DNA from: Opitutales bacterium
GTDB lineage: Bacteria > Verrucomicrobiota > Verrucomicrobiia > Opitutales > Opitutaceae
Direction: 5' to 3'
NCBI GenBank assembly: GCA_021772595.1
Contig: JAJFLS010000087.1
Location: 1 to 15,863 of the forward strand
DNA: 15,863 nucleotides
Part shown: piece after piece, positions 1-7,403 of the stretch
How the letters are laid out: every line of letters begins with the position of its first letter
Numbering within the stretch: position 1 is the first letter of the stretch
The notes under the pieces: generated by a model
Told to the model about the DNA's origin: nothing
Seen by the model: only the letters and a program-made list of their open reading frames with translations
Databases searched by the model: none
Program-made: the position numbers and the translations under genes

Positions 1-413
1 CTCCGCTTCTCGGAGTCAGCGTTACGCCCGATTCGGAAGAAGCAAAAGCCAGTCGAATCGCTTTTTTCTCTGAGTTTTTTCTCGGCGAGGATGCGATTTT
101 AGAGAAACCCGATATTCAGTATCGCTATGACTCCGAAGACCGTACGCTTTCCGTAACGGTGATCTTTCGTGAAGACGCGCCTAAAAGCGTCGCCTTGCAT
201 TACACCTTTGACCGTTTTACAGCAGGATCCGTCGGCTATGAATACGATGTCTGGGAAGAGCAAGCCATGGAGAAAAAGAATGACCGTTTGTGGCAGCTGG
301 AGGTGCGTGTTCCCGATCACGTAAAGACCGTGAGTATGCTCAGTTTTCAAGAGCAAGATAAAGGAATGACCTCCTACTCGTCCAGTAACTATATTACGGT
401 ACAGACAAATTAG
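1..413 (+). CDS. C-terminal end of a cut gene, possibly a secreted alpha/beta-hydrolase-type enzyme
   Basis: The frame is open from the window edge (first full codon at base 3) to a TAG at 411-413, giving about 136 residues; the start lies outside the window. The visible part begins with a short helical stretch (EEAKASRIAFFSEFFLGEDA). It continues as alternating strands rich in Tyr, Val and Thr (RTLSVTVIF, SVALHYTFDR, LWQLEVRVP, SSSNYITVQTN), which reads as a beta-sandwich. A tail of this kind, with a Trp-containing strand and a final SSSNY, follows the catalytic domain in some secreted alpha/beta hydrolases of sugar-degrading bacteria. No catalytic residue is in view, so the function is a weak inference and another extracellular enzyme is possible. 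The downstream gene is convergent. That the frame is coding is much surer than its role. Confidence 0.6.
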   Translation, partial: PLLGVSVTPDSEEAKASRIAFFSEFFLGEDAILEKPDIQYRYDSEDRTLSVTVIFREDAPKSVALHYTFDRFTAGSVGYEYDVWEEQAMEKKNDRLWQLEVRVPDHVKTVSMLSFQEQDKGMTSYSSSNYITVQTN

Positions 414-799
414 ATACTTCCACGCGAAAGCCAATTGATCCGCATGATTTTTTAGAGGCTGTCCAATCTTTCAAAATATATGAATTGTACATTCGCAAAA
501 CCTCTACTGTAGGTCACCTCGCTGACCGTGTCCTGTGGTAGCTTTATGCGAAGAAGGAGGCGACATCTCATCTGTGTTGGCGGGTCCGGGACCCGACCTG
601 TCTACCCTGACCGGAAAGTTATTGTCGATCCGAATGACTCGGGCGCGTGGACAAATTCGTTCATGTCGCCAATTGCTGCAGCATCTACGCTTAGTTTCGT
701 CGATTCTTTTGAGCCCAAATCGCGTATGCTCGCCTCTGACAACCCTCCCATGTCAACTTTTGGCCTTGGGAATGCTGAGACGACTCAGGTACCTAAGCG
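414..799. other. 386-base gap without a convincing gene, with REP-like hairpins
   Basis: This stretch lies between two convergent genes. Two overlapping plus-strand frames stay open across most of it, from about 528 and 535, but neither starts at a credible site. Their products are rich in Arg, Ser and Leu with no recognisable motif, so I treat them as chance. On the minus strand one frame is open for about 60 codons (roughly 770 to 590) with no start signal or known family; it could be a relic. The clear structure is the hairpin cluster at 510-605, annotated separately. I see no terminator with a T-run. Confidence 0.5.
510..605. repeat. REP/BIME-like palindrome pair
   Basis: Two hairpins flank a GA-rich spacer. 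The first reads GTAGGTCACCTCGCTGACC (509-527) on the plus strand, with arms GGTCA and TGACC around six bases. The second is CGGGTC-CGG-GACCCG at 581-595; on the minus strand a GTAG lies just before it (CTAC at 601-604 on the plus strand). REP elements are known for a GTAG or GGAG tetranucleotide 5' of a short stem-loop, and a BIME is an inverted pair of them. That organisation is what is seen here. Family assignment is inference, because no second copy of this unit is in the window and no RAYT transposase is nearby. Confidence 0.4.
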
Positions 800-1654
800 T
801 TACAATTCAAGCTGAACAAAAACGGGGCAATGATCAGATAGGTAGAGATCTTCCAGTCTTTCAGAAAGAACCGCATAACGAAGTATCTTGGTGATTCGAT
901 TTACAAAAATGTAGTCGATGATCTTTCGTCTTTCAAATGGACGATTATCGAAGCCGCATGAAGTCCAGTCGGGACCATAATTGTATTTGGAAATACTTTT
1001 GGAATCCAGCAACGTATGTTCTCCATTGGGTTCTTTGAGAGTGTTGATTCCCTCGGAATCGGGAGTTAAATTGAAATCACCGGAGAGGATAATCTGTAAA
1101 TCGTTACTCAATTCTTTTAGTTTCGCTTTCAGAAGTTTGGCGCTTTCAATTCGGGCCTTATCCCCTCTGTGGTCAAAATGCGTATTCATGAACAAAAAGA
1201 CTTTTCCCGTGGTTCTGTCTTTCAATTTTGCCCAAGTAGCAATTCGGTTCAAATTTGCATCCCAGCCTTTGCTGGTTTTATGAGGCGTTTCGCTGAGCCA
1301 GAAGGTGCCACTATCAAGTTCCGAAAATCTCTCCTTCTTGTAGAAAATAGGAGTGAAAGAGCCTTTTTCAATACCATCGTCTTTGCCAACGCCAATCGTA
1401 TTATATTGTTCGAGATTTCTTTTTAGATAATTGAGCGGATTAATAAATACTTCCTGCATCCCGATTATATCTAAATCATAATAATCTATCATTCTTACGG
1501 CGTTCTCTTTTCTCAATTGCCAGTTTTGCGCTCCATCCTTGGGGTTATCAATTCTAATATTGAAACTCATTACATTCATTGCGGGCCCTGTTTGGGCAAA
1601 ACTTGGAAAAGTATAAAATAGTGCGGAAATAATAATAATTGAAATTGTTTTCAT
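800..1654 (-). CDS. Secreted endonuclease/exonuclease/phosphatase (EEP) family hydrolase
   Basis: The 284-residue product starts with a signal peptide (MKTISIIIISALFYTFPSFA, likely cut before QTGP). The whole EEP fold follows with all its metal and catalytic motifs: N32 in NVMSFNIR, E68 in MQEVF, H159 in MNTHFDHRG, D193 and N195 in SGDFN, D247 in IDYIFV, and D274/H275 in LSDHCPV. The family hydrolyses phosphodiester or phosphomonoester bonds; exported members of this length occur beside sugar-degradation genes, where the substrate is usually unknown. The start is the ATG at 1654, preceded by GCTGTC and no Shine-Dalgarno. It lies 46 bases after the upstream sulfatase and may be cotranscribed. 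Composition is odd: sampled lines have 21, 22 and 24 G+C per 60 against 37 per 60 in the adjacent sulfatase, which suggests recent acquisition from an AT-rich donor. The family call is firm, the substrate is not. Confidence 0.92.
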   Translation of the reverse strand: MKTISIIIISALFYTFPSFAQTGPAMNVMSFNIRIDNPKDGAQNWQLRKENAVRMIDYYDLDIIGMQEVFINPLNYLKRNLEQYNTIGVGKDDGIEKGSFTPIFYKKERFSELDSGTFWLSETPHKTSKGWDANLNRIATWAKLKDRTTGKVFLFMNTHFDHRGDKARIESAKLLKAKLKELSNDLQIILSGDFNLTPDSEGINTLKEPNGEHTLLDSKSISKYNYGPDWTSCGFDNRPFERRKIIDYIFVNRITKILRYAVLSERLEDLYLSDHCPVFVQLEL

Positions 1655-1700
1655 GACAGCTATATACTCTAAAATAGGTTCGATGAATGTACGCCTTGGT

Positions 1701-3179
1701 CTAGTATACCTGGATGGGTTCCGGTAGCAGAGGAAGGAACTTCGCTCCGTCCTTCTTCAGTTCTTCAGTTAGTAGGGCCCGCATTTCCATTTTTGTTTTA
1801 TGGTACTCAGGTCTCACGGCCAGGTTGAATAATTCTTCCGGGTCCGCCTCCAGATCATAGAGTTCATCCAGGTAGTCCTTGTAGATGTAGCGGATGTACT
1901 TGTGCTTGCCTTTGCGCGCCATCAGCCAGGCTTTGATCCCTGTCTTATGGGTATTGAAATTGTCCCACTCACCGGTTTTGTGCGCGTTCTCCAATTCCTC
2001 TAATAACTGCTCTTCTCCATAAATATTTCCCGTGTAGGTTTGCAGCATGGGTTTGTCATCCCAGCTTTGAGTTTCAGGGTGGAAGAAGAGTTCACTCAGA
2101 TCGCGTCCGTCTAGATCGGCAGCCGGTTTGATCTCGGCCAATTGGTGAAAGGTGCGGATTAGGTCCACCCCGTTTACTGGAACGGTGCTTCGAGTGTTGA
2201 GAGGCACTTTGCCGGGCCAGTGGATGATCAACGGCGCGAGGAGGTTGGCGTCATAGGGAGCGATTTTCAAGTTGAAGCCGTGTTGGCCCCAGGCGTAGCC
2301 CTGGTCCGATGTGAAGACCACGACGGTATTCTCCAATTGTTCGGTCTCTTCCAGAGTCTTCATGATGCGCCCTACGCCTTCATCGATGGCCAAGACCGCT
2401 TCATGGTACATCTTCACTGCTGTATCCAGGGAGCTGTTACCTTTCATCGGTTTTCCCGTTTCTGGGTGAGGCGTATTGGTCGAAAGGGTTACCATGTGCT
2501 CCGGCTTGTCCGGGCGAGGCGGCCACAAATCTTTCGGATAGACCATCTCGGGCGCGTCTTCCAGGTCGCCGATGTGCCGGTCCGCCGGAGTGTAGGGGCC
2601 ATGGACAGCGCCGTAGCACAGCCAGAAGTACCAGGGCTGATCGGGCTCTGCCGCACGCTCTTCGAGGAATTCAATGGTTAGATCCGTGTAGGCGTCCGTG
2701 CTGTATTGTTCCAGAGGCATCAGCTCTTCTCCGTTGATGCGGAGGGACTGATCCCAATAGTAATTCTTGCCGTTCTCGGGGAGGTGATGTTCCCACACGG
2801 CCGACCAGTCCCACGCCTCTTTGTACCTCGGCACATTCCAGTGCCATTTGCCAATCATGCCCGTGTAGTAGCCTTGCGATCTGAAATGGCTCGGCCAATA
2901 GGAGGTCTCCCGGTCGTAGTGATACTGGAGCATGCCTGTTAGGGCATTGCCTCGGGAGGGAACGCATTTCGCGCCTGTATAGCAGTACCGGAATCGCAAC
3001 CCGTTTTCGGCCAAGCGATCGATATTCGGGGTCTTTATCCAGGGTTGGGCTTCCGTGTAGCAGCTGATTGTCCGGATGCTTTGGTCGTCGGTGAAAATAT
3101 AGAGAATATTTGGTGTGTCCGCTTCTGCAAAGGGGATGCTTGCGAGCAGGAAGAACAGAAACTGATGGATGTATTTCAT
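1701..3179 (-). CDS. Secreted type I (formylglycine) sulfatase
   Basis: This 492-residue sulfatase would remove sulfate esters from a carbohydrate in the periplasm or outside the cell. It has a signal peptide (MKYIHQFLFFLLASIPFAEA), then the metal-binding Asp pair D31-D32 in YIFTDDQ, and the maturation motif C72-V-P-S-R where Cys becomes formylglycine. K111 and H113 (GKWHW), H193 (AVHGPY), D292-Q293 (FTSDQG) and H300/K305 (GQHGFNLK) complete the active site; the residue after D292 is Gln, where Asn or His is more usual. The C-terminal part with YDLEADPEELFNLA is the typical end of family S1. A longer reading back to a TTG at 3230 would place residues before the signal peptide, so I use the ATG at 3179, which follows GATCCC. 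No maturase gene is in the window. The EEP gene follows at 46 bases and another sulfatase precedes it by 138 bases. The sugar specificity cannot be read. Confidence 0.95.
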   Translation of the reverse strand: MKYIHQFLFFLLASIPFAEADTPNILYIFTDDQSIRTISCYTEAQPWIKTPNIDRLAENGLRFRYCYTGAKCVPSRGNALTGMLQYHYDRETSYWPSHFRSQGYYTGMIGKWHWNVPRYKEAWDWSAVWEHHLPENGKNYYWDQSLRINGEELMPLEQYSTDAYTDLTIEFLEERAAEPDQPWYFWLCYGAVHGPYTPADRHIGDLEDAPEMVYPKDLWPPRPDKPEHMVTLSTNTPHPETGKPMKGNSSLDTAVKMYHEAVLAIDEGVGRIMKTLEETEQLENTVVVFTSDQGYAWGQHGFNLKIAPYDANLLAPLIIHWPGKVPLNTRSTVPVNGVDLIRTFHQLAEIKPAADLDGRDLSELFFHPETQSWDDKPMLQTYTGNIYGEEQLLEELENAHKTGEWDNFNTHKTGIKAWLMARKGKHKYIRYIYKDYLDELYDLEADPEELFNLAVRPEYHKTKMEMRALLTEELKKDGAKFLPLLPEPIQVY

Positions 3180-3317
3180 GGGATCTGGAGTAGTAATATG
3201 CGCGCTACCTTGCCGCCGCTTGTTTTCCAAGGCAATGACCTTCCTCTGTAACCGTTTCAGTGGTTTGGAAGGGCGAGAGTCTGACCTTTTAACTCGGCTG
3301 TTTCTCAGCAGTAGGGG

Positions 3318-4793
3318 TCACATCGCTGGTCGAGTGCGGCCGTTTTCGAGGGATTGGGCGAGGGCTTGGCGGAGAGCGGCTTCTTGCTGCTTGTACTCGG
3401 GGTTGCTCGCGAGGTTTTTGGTTTCGCCTAGGTCCTTTTGAAGATGATAGAGTTCCATGGATCCGTCGCTCTTCTTGGGTTCGACTGCTTTGTAGGGACC
3501 TAGGCGCGTTGCTCTGATTCGGTTGCCTACCATCGTATGAATACTTTGGGGACGGGCGTAGGGATCGGAGCTGGGGTTCCTCAATATATCGAGGAGGCTA
3601 AAGCTGTCCAAGGCTTCGTTTGGATTTAGGGTTACACCTGCAGCTTCGGAGAAAGTGGCGAATAGATCGACACCGCTGATAGTGGAGCCCGAGGTTGATC
3701 CTGCGGGGAAACGAGATCCCCAGAGGATGATGCAGGGAACACGATTGCCGCCTTCCCATTCCGTGAGTTTGCGTCCGCGAAGTCGGCCTTGTCCGGGCGC
3801 TCTTACATCGGCGTCGGAACCGTTGTCGCTTGTGAATACGAATAGGGTGTTGTCGATCATCGGGTGACCCGGGTTTCGGGGATCGGTCGTCGCTTCAAGC
3901 CAATCCAATAGTACTCCGAGGGCGACATCGTTTTCATATACCATTTCGGAGCGTTCGCGAATCAGACCTTCGCGGTTCGAGACTAAGGGTTGTCCGTCGA
4001 CGGTTTGGGCGGCTCCGTTGACGGGAATGCTGTCTATCGTTTCCGCAGGCCGATAGTTGGTATGATTGGCGTGAGAGGCGTAGTAGAGGAAAAAGGGAAC
4101 GTTCTGTTGGGGGCCGTCTGTTTTGTGTTCGTTCATCCATTGCCGAGCGTAGTCTAGCCAGAGTTGTTGGGAGATCTCTTCGCGGGGTCCGCCTGGTTGG
4201 TCGTATCCCGGCTCCCTATTGCTTTTGTTTGGAATTAAAGTACCGGTCTTTTCATCCAAGAGCATAACAGTGCGGTCGAGGAAATAGGAAGCGCTTTTAC
4301 GGACATTGTGATCGGTTCCCATGTAGTGATCGAATCCAAAGGTAAACGGACCCAGTTCGATAGGAGATTGGCCGGGCTTGGGTCCATGTTTGAAGGGGAG
4401 ATGCCATTTACCGACGCCGTAGGTTCGATAGCCTCCGCGCTTGAGCGCTTGTTCCATGGTGGGCGCATCCAAAAGTTCGCGACGAGCGAATCCGCCGCTC
4501 ATGATTGCGCGACGAGATGGGTTGCAGGTGGCGCTGGCGGAGTGGGCGTCTAGGAAGCGCACGCTTGTTTCAGCAAGTCGCTGCATGTTCGGCGTGAACA
4601 CTTGTTCGCTATCGGCATTTTCGGTAAAATCCTGATAAACCGAAGTCTCACCTTGTCCCATATCGTCGGCTAGGAAGAGAATGATGTTCGGTTGGGGTGA
4701 GGCTGCGTTGGCGGTTAGCAGCAACGTCGATTGGATTAGGATCGTCAGGAAAGCGATTCGGCGATTGGTTGTTTGAAATGATGTTGCTGTCAT
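3318..4793 (-). CDS. Secreted type I (formylglycine) sulfatase, arylsulfatase-A-like
   Basis: A second sulfatase of 491 residues, clearly different from its neighbour and not a recent copy. The signal peptide has positive charges (TTNRR) before a hydrophobic run IAFLTILIQSTLLL ending in ANA. Active-site residues in order are D43-D44 (LADDMG), C90 in CNPSRR (formylglycine site), K129 and H131 (GKWHLP), H241 (YASHANH), D323-N324 (TSDNG) and K342 in RGRKLTEWEGG. The C-terminus has the usual LYHLQKDLGETKNLA segment. An in-frame ATG at 4847 would add 18 residues before an already complete signal peptide; ATG 4793, after AATTCCA, is the better start. The next gene downstream is the other sulfatase, so the pair may act in sequence on one sulfated polymer. 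Family S1 is certain; the subfamily and sugar are not. Confidence 0.94.
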   Translation of the reverse strand: MTATSFQTTNRRIAFLTILIQSTLLLTANAASPQPNIILFLADDMGQGETSVYQDFTENADSEQVFTPNMQRLAETSVRFLDAHSASATCNPSRRAIMSGGFARRELLDAPTMEQALKRGGYRTYGVGKWHLPFKHGPKPGQSPIELGPFTFGFDHYMGTDHNVRKSASYFLDRTVMLLDEKTGTLIPNKSNREPGYDQPGGPREEISQQLWLDYARQWMNEHKTDGPQQNVPFFLYYASHANHTNYRPAETIDSIPVNGAAQTVDGQPLVSNREGLIRERSEMVYENDVALGVLLDWLEATTDPRNPGHPMIDNTLFVFTSDNGSDADVRAPGQGRLRGRKLTEWEGGNRVPCIILWGSRFPAGSTSGSTISGVDLFATFSEAAGVTLNPNEALDSFSLLDILRNPSSDPYARPQSIHTMVGNRIRATRLGPYKAVEPKKSDGSMELYHLQKDLGETKNLASNPEYKQQEAALRQALAQSLENGRTRPAM

Positions 4794-5110
4794 TGGAATT
4801 GAGCGGGGAGTGTTGTCGCGTTGGATTTCAAACGGAGAAGAGCGCATTGAATTGTTCCAGGCTCGGTCGTTGATCTTCTCTTGTCATTTCGATGGCTTCG
4901 GGAATCTGTACGATTGTTCGTATTCGTAAATCAATGTTGAGGAAGACTTGCCGATAAATTCTCCCTCTTCGAGCGTTTTTTAGCGGTCAAGGTTTCTGAA
5001 GTCGTGTGTTGAGGAAGTCCAGTCCACAGCGTTTGGTTGCGAGTGGACCAAGGGCCGAGGGTTTCTTCTAGAGGGTCATATACTTGACCGCTTGTTCATG
5101 CAGGCTCGGA
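4794..5110. other. 317-base intergenic stretch with inverted repeats
   Basis: This lies between the esterase stop and the start of a sulfatase, both on the minus strand. It should hold the end of one transcript and possibly the promoter of the next. No coding frame or clear promoter pair was found. Near 4845-4858 a short TTGAATTGTTCC resembles the core of the 41-base repeat at 9754 and 12859. The notable structure is the inverted repeat at 4982-5092, annotated separately. Confidence 0.45.
4982..5092. repeat. 10-base inverted repeat with a nested palindrome
   Basis: AGCGGTCAAG at 4982-4991 is exactly inverted as CTTGACCGCT at 5083-5092, 91 bases apart. The right arm overlaps a second palindrome, GGTCA-TATACT-TGACC at 5074-5089. 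The right part lies just past the stop codon of the esterase on the minus strand. It could be paired operator sites for a looping regulator, or a weak RNA structure. There is no T-run to make it a good terminator. Confidence 0.35.
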
Positions 5111-6235
5111 TTACTTCATGAGCGTACGAACAAAGAAGGCTTCGCGGGCGGGACGGGCTTCTTCGATGTGTTGAACGTAAACACCATGACCAGCGTCGTC
5201 GTAGCGTTTGTAAGTGACATCCTCGGCGCCTGCTTCCTTGAGGGCAGTGACGAATTCTTCAAGGTATTGGACGGGGGCCTTTTGGGCATCCTCTGCTCCA
5301 TGAATGAAATAGAGCGGCGGCGTGTCGGCGTTGACATAGGTCATGGCCTGTATGTTGGAGTAATCCGAATTGTCGCCTCTACGTACGCGATGATTGGGCT
5401 TCGCGGGGGTCGAACTGCCGTGGACCGCCTGGACTCCGCTGGAGTATTGCTGATAAGGACCGTCGCCTTCGAGCCCTGCCGAGGGTGGGCAAATGGCGAG
5501 CATAAGCGCCAGATGGGCACCTGCGGAATTCCCAGCCGCTCCGATGCGCTCAGGATCGACATTGTATTTTTCAGCATTAGCGCGAAGCCAGCGTGTAGCG
5601 CATTTTACATCTTCGACGCATGCTTTTTTGTCGGCATCCAGGCGGTAATTCACGGAGAGCGCGACGAATCCTTTCGTGGCGTAGCCAAGAACAGTCTGAA
5701 TCCCCTGGCCGCGTTTATCCCCTTTCGTCCATCCGCCGCCATGGATATAGATGATCGCTGGCCGAGGCGTGTCGCTTGTTTGAGTGGGCATCGCGAGGTC
5801 GAGTTTCCAGGCTTCATGTCCTGCGCGGTAGGCGATGTCGGGTACGACGGTAACGCCCTGAGGGGCCAGCTTGAGTAGCTCCTTGGTGGACATCTTGGGA
5901 TCTGGGTTGGTGTTTTGGATGGCGGTGGCGGTGCGATTCCCGTTCGCGCCCAATCGTCCCGCCAACGCTCGGAGTTCGCTCCGAGTCAGATACCCGTCCT
6001 TGTTGGCGTCCACTCGATTGAATGTTGTTTTGAGTTGGCCTTGGGCCTCGTCGATGGTCAATTTTTGGTCGCCGTTTTTGTCCATGTCCAGGAATCGGGA
6101 CATGAGGGTTTCGTTGTTATTCGGATCGCTGGGGTTGGTCGTATTGGCCGCGCGCTCGGTGTTTTGCGCGACGGCTATGGTGGAATAAAGGAGTGTGAAT
6201 CCGATACTGAAGAAGAGGGCTGATTTCATACGCAT
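5111..6235 (-). CDS. Exported EF-hand pair fused to an alpha/beta-hydrolase esterase
   Basis: The 374-residue product joins two domains behind a signal peptide (KSALFFSIGFTLLYSTIAVAQ). Residues 52-63 and 76-87 are two EF-hand calcium loops (DKNGDQKLTIDE and DANKDGYLTRSE); the first has Gln where Gly is usual. From about 125 on is an esterase of the BD-FAE/acetyl-esterase type. The oxyanion motif is HGGGW (165-169), the nucleophile is S237 in GNSAG, and the acid and base are probably D316 (HGAEDAQ) and H350 (DDAGHGV). Such enzymes remove acetyl or feruloyl groups from polysaccharides, which fits the sulfatases and pectate lyases here, but the acyl group is inferred. ATGs at 6235 and 6229 are both possible and both leave the signal peptide intact; neither has a Shine-Dalgarno. 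It is divergent from the PhyH gene at 6415 with about 180 bases between them, so both promoters must lie there. Confidence 0.93.
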   Translation of the reverse strand: MRMKSALFFSIGFTLLYSTIAVAQNTERAANTTNPSDPNNNETLMSRFLDMDKNGDQKLTIDEAQGQLKTTFNRVDANKDGYLTRSELRALAGRLGANGNRTATAIQNTNPDPKMSTKELLKLAPQGVTVVPDIAYRAGHEAWKLDLAMPTQTSDTPRPAIIYIHGGGWTKGDKRGQGIQTVLGYATKGFVALSVNYRLDADKKACVEDVKCATRWLRANAEKYNVDPERIGAAGNSAGAHLALMLAICPPSAGLEGDGPYQQYSSGVQAVHGSSTPAKPNHRVRRGDNSDYSNIQAMTYVNADTPPLYFIHGAEDAQKAPVQYLEEFVTALKEAGAEDVTYKRYDDAGHGVYVQHIEEARPAREAFFVRTLMK

Positions 6236-6414
6236 AAGAATTTGCTTTTTATTGGCGCATCCTGCTCTTGAGCTCGACGGTAAACCACCGGTTTATTTGC
6301 GCATTTGAGCCGAAGAGCCCATGCCTGATTGCTCTATTCATGAAGTTGAGTTTTAGCCAGACGCAACGGCCTTTGTGAATAAGATTGTAGAAAGAAGAAT
6401 CATAGTACCCGCTC

Positions 6415-7263
6415 ATGATCACACCCATTACCGAAGAAGATCGCAAACGCTACCGCGAGGAAGGATATCACATTATCCCGCAAATTATCCCAGCGTCTTT
6501 GCTGAAAGACTTACGCCGAGAGGCTGCTAAAGCCCAAGCGATCGCCCGCCGGATTGACGGTCCGCAGGCCCAGCGACTTTCGGCAATCAATACCTGCCGG
6601 GAAGAATTGGACATGAACGTGTTCAAGGATTTCGACGAAATTGAAGGCCTGAATCAAGCCATTCAAGATCTGCTCACACCTGCGCATTTTTTGCAGCCCA
6701 CCGCAGACGCCACTATTCTGTTTGGACCATGCGATCGGCCCTGGTCAACCGAATGGCATAGGGATTTTCGCGATCATATTGAAAAAGCGCTTTGGGAAGA
6801 GAATTTCGGAGACAAGGCTTGGGAGGGGATTTCAAATGATTTCAACTTCTGGAACCAAGTGAATTGCCCGCTCTACGAAGATAATTCCACCTGGTATGTG
6901 CCAAGGAGCTTTAAACGCGTTCGTAACACGAAAGAGGAGAGGGAACTCTATGCGTCCTCGACCCAGGAAATTCTACGGAACGAGACAAGCGAACAATCAG
7001 ATGAGTCCTTGGAGCTTTACTGCCTCAACTACTGCCAAGCCATGCCGGATGCCGTTCAGTTGGTTTTAAATCCGGGAGACTTTTGCATCTATCGAAACAT
7101 TGGTTGGCACATCGGAAACTACGTTCCTTACCGCAAGCGCATGACGATCCATACTCAATGCGATACCCCCGAGTTTGTGGCATTTCGGAGTAAATATTTT
7201 CCCCTGCTCAATGCTCGAGCGGCTTCGCTTGAAAAGCACGTGAAGCCAAAGGAGCCTCGATAA
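6415..7263 (+). CDS. PhyH-type Fe(II)/2-oxoglutarate dioxygenase
   Basis: This 282-residue protein has no signal peptide and should be cytoplasmic. It carries the phytanoyl-CoA dioxygenase pattern: TEEDRKRYREEGYHIIPQIIP at the N-terminus, the iron ligands H115 and D117 in EWHRDF, a core strand region (NQVNCPLYEDNSTWYVPRS), the distal iron ligand H232 in GWHIGNY, and R242 in YRKRMT, ten residues later, to bind 2-oxoglutarate. The family hydroxylates a wide range of small molecules with O2 and 2-oxoglutarate, and members are common in sulfatase-rich PVC genomes without known substrates. Residues 165-205 form a charged insert (KRVRNTKEERELYASST). The ATG is preceded by ACCCGCTC rather than a Shine-Dalgarno. 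It stands alone on the plus strand, divergent from the esterase and convergent with the propeller gene. The family call is firm; the substrate is unknown, possibly a methylated or deoxy sugar. Confidence 0.9.
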   Translation: MITPITEEDRKRYREEGYHIIPQIIPASLLKDLRREAAKAQAIARRIDGPQAQRLSAINTCREELDMNVFKDFDEIEGLNQAIQDLLTPAHFLQPTADATILFGPCDRPWSTEWHRDFRDHIEKALWEENFGDKAWEGISNDFNFWNQVNCPLYEDNSTWYVPRSFKRVRNTKEERELYASSTQEILRNETSEQSDESLELYCLNYCQAMPDAVQLVLNPGDFCIYRNIGWHIGNYVPYRKRMTIHTQCDTPEFVAFRSKYFPLLNARAASLEKHVKPKEPR

Positions 7264-7273
7264 AATCGTTATA

Positions 7274-7310
7274 TTACCTTCGGGTAAATACCTCGGGGCT
7301 TGCCCCGGGG
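7274..7310. terminator. Double hairpin between convergent genes
   Basis: Eleven bases after the PhyH stop comes TTACC-TTCG-GGTAA (7274-7287), a UUCG-loop hairpin. Next is CCTCGGGG-CTTG-CCCCGGGG (7291-7310), an eight-pair GC-rich stem with one G-T pair, followed by ATCCTTTATTC. It sits between a plus gene ending at 7263 and a minus gene ending at 7404, the right place for a two-way terminator. The second hairpin also resembles a dispersed palindromic repeat with a central GGCTTGCC that I recall from many environmental genomes; that memory is not checked. Confidence 0.6.
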
Positions 7311-7403
7311 ATCCTTTATTCAATAACTCTACGATCACGAACTGCTGGTGATTTTTCTGACCAGATAAATTCGCTGGTGAGCTGGATTTCTGAATGATCG
7401 GAT

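Noticed and set aside
528..894. Two overlapping plus-strand frames of 95 and 119 codons
   Set aside because: No plausible start, low-complexity Arg/Ser/Leu content, and both cross REP-like hairpins; one runs into the EEP gene on the other strand.
2220..2681. 153-codon plus-strand frame opposite the first sulfatase
   Set aside because: It lies entirely within the sulfatase, whose active-site residues are continuous in the other frame.
3180..3230. Longer sulfatase start at a TTG (3230)
   Set aside because: It would place 17 residues before a complete signal peptide; the ATG at 3179 fits better.
3314..3330. GGTCACATCGCTGGTC as a third copy of the GGTCA-N6-TGACC palindrome
   Set aside because: One arm is imperfect and it spans the stop codon of a sulfatase, so coding constraint or chance explains it.
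5084..5878. 264-codon plus-strand frame opposite the esterase gene
   Set aside because: The minus strand here encodes a complete EF-hand/esterase with every catalytic motif; the antisense frame has no recognisable domain.
6249..6446. 65-codon minus-strand frame across the divergent promoter region
   Set aside because: It overlaps the start of the PhyH gene, has no known domain and occupies the space needed for two promoters.
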